A stretch of 5,765 bases of DNA from Collinsella sp. Its GTDB lineage: Bacteria; Actinomycetota; Coriobacteriia; Coriobacteriales; Coriobacteriaceae. Location of the stretch: assembly GCA_014871545.1 (NCBI GenBank), contig WGSR01000107.1, forward strand, positions 1 through 5,765. Direction: 5' to 3'. A model generated the notes under the pieces. The model did not search any database. It saw nothing but the letters and a program-made list of their open reading frames with translations, and was not told the DNA's origin. Made by a program: the position numbers and the translations under genes. Positions 5,429-5,765 of this stretch are shown here, piece by piece (the first letter of the stretch is position 1; each line of letters opens with the position of its first letter).

Positions 5429-5510
5429 AGGCCGGGACATATCGTCCCGCCCGCAGTTTCGCAGGCCGAAGGCCGAGAATGTTTGAGGACGGGATGATAT
5501 GTCCCGGCCT
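5429..5510. repeat. Inverted repeat of two dyads just upstream of nrdG
   Basis: Arm 5429-5449 is complementary to 5490-5510 at 20 of 21 positions, with the exception a G-T wobble (5444/5495). The 40-base loop contains GGCC-GAA-GGCC. Each arm is itself an imperfect palindrome (GGGACATATCGTCCC at 5434-5448 and GGGATGATATGTCCC at 5491-5505), so two small hairpins or one large one could form. It is followed by the palindrome CTCCCGGGAG (5509-5518), which runs into the nrdG Shine-Dalgarno. Few T follow, so it is a poor intrinsic terminator. Confidence 0.85.
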
Positions 5511-5526
5511 CCCGGGAGAGTTACCT

Positions 5527-5765
5527 ATGAACTACGCGAACATTAAGTATTTCGACATTGCTGATGGGGAAGGCGTTCGTACTTCTCTGTTTGTGAGCGG
5601 GTGCCGTCGCGGGTGCAAGAATTGCTTTAACTCCGTCGCGTGGGACTTTGCCGCGGGTGAAACGTTCGATCGTGCCGTCGAGGACAAGATTATCGAGAGC
5701 CTCGACCATCCCTTTATCGATGGTCTGACGATTTTGGGCGGCGAGCCTATGGAACCTGAGAATCA
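5527..5765 (+). CDS. nrdG: Anaerobic ribonucleotide reductase activating protein, 3' end cut off
   Basis: The first 79 codons of a radical-SAM activase that cleaves S-adenosylmethionine and places the glycyl radical on NrdD (here Gly718). The N-terminus MNYANIKYFD is followed by DGEGVRTSLFVSGC and the iron-sulfur motif CRRGCKNC, with Cys26, Cys30 and Cys33 as the CX3CX2C cluster ligands. The LGGEP motif (70-74), which contacts S-adenosylmethionine, is also present. NrdG proteins are usually about 150-200 residues, so over half is outside the window. The Shine-Dalgarno GGGAGAG (5514-5520) lies 6 bases before ATG 5527 and overlaps the CTCCCGGGAG palindrome. Unlike the tight nrdD-nrdG arrangement common elsewhere, 427 bases with two large inverted repeats and a probable terminator separate the genes. 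Confidence 0.96.
   Translation, partial: MNYANIKYFDIADGEGVRTSLFVSGCRRGCKNCFNSVAWDFAAGETFDRAVEDKIIESLDHPFIDGLTILGGEPMEPEN

Noticed and set aside
5429..5510. Intrinsic terminator before nrdG
   Set aside because: The stem is strong, but the following bases CCCGGGAGAG contain no T run.

Overview
The window looks like chromosomal DNA from a GC-rich, strictly anaerobic bacterium. Gene content (a class III anaerobic ribonucleotide reductase with its activase, and an actinobacterial-type cytoplasmic alpha-glucosidase) and base composition fit a gut Coriobacteriia such as Collinsella. That assignment is inference, because no marker gene is present. All recognised genes lie on the + strand.

Layout. 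Positions 1-55 are the 3' three quarters of a tRNA-Gly(GCC), followed by an intrinsic terminator (64-95). A GH13 alpha-glucosidase gene follows (235-1968). Next is a tRNA operon: promoter 2070-2098, a second tRNA-Gly(GCC) identical to the first over all 55 visible bases, tRNA-Val(GAC), and a strong terminator (2273-2310). Positions 2311-2603 hold no gene I can defend, only a possible folded element. The anaerobic ribonucleotide reductase locus fills the rest. It has a near-consensus NrdR operator at 2604-2619 with a weaker partner exactly 32 bp downstream, a promoter between and over them, a leader of about 220 nt, nrdD (2877-5099), a 427-bp intergenic region, and the start of nrdG (5527 to the window edge).

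Function. NrdD reduces ribonucleoside triphosphates to dNTPs without oxygen, using a glycyl radical. NrdG is the radical-SAM enzyme that installs that radical. NrdR is the (d)ATP-sensing repressor expected to bind the operator; its gene is not in the window. The GH13 enzyme supplies glucose from alpha-glucosides and has no visible link to the nrd genes.

The most interesting part is the non-coding DNA. nrdD and nrdG are separated by two large, near-perfect inverted repeats (5111-5249 and 5429-5510). The second is built from two opposed copies of a GGGACATATC dyad, which also appears over the ribosome binding site of the GH13 gene. The nrdD leader has a 9-nt stretch exactly complementary to its own Shine-Dalgarno region, and a 7-bp stem equal to the tRNA-Gly acceptor stem. 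I found no new protein system. The unexplained signals are these RNA/DNA structures.
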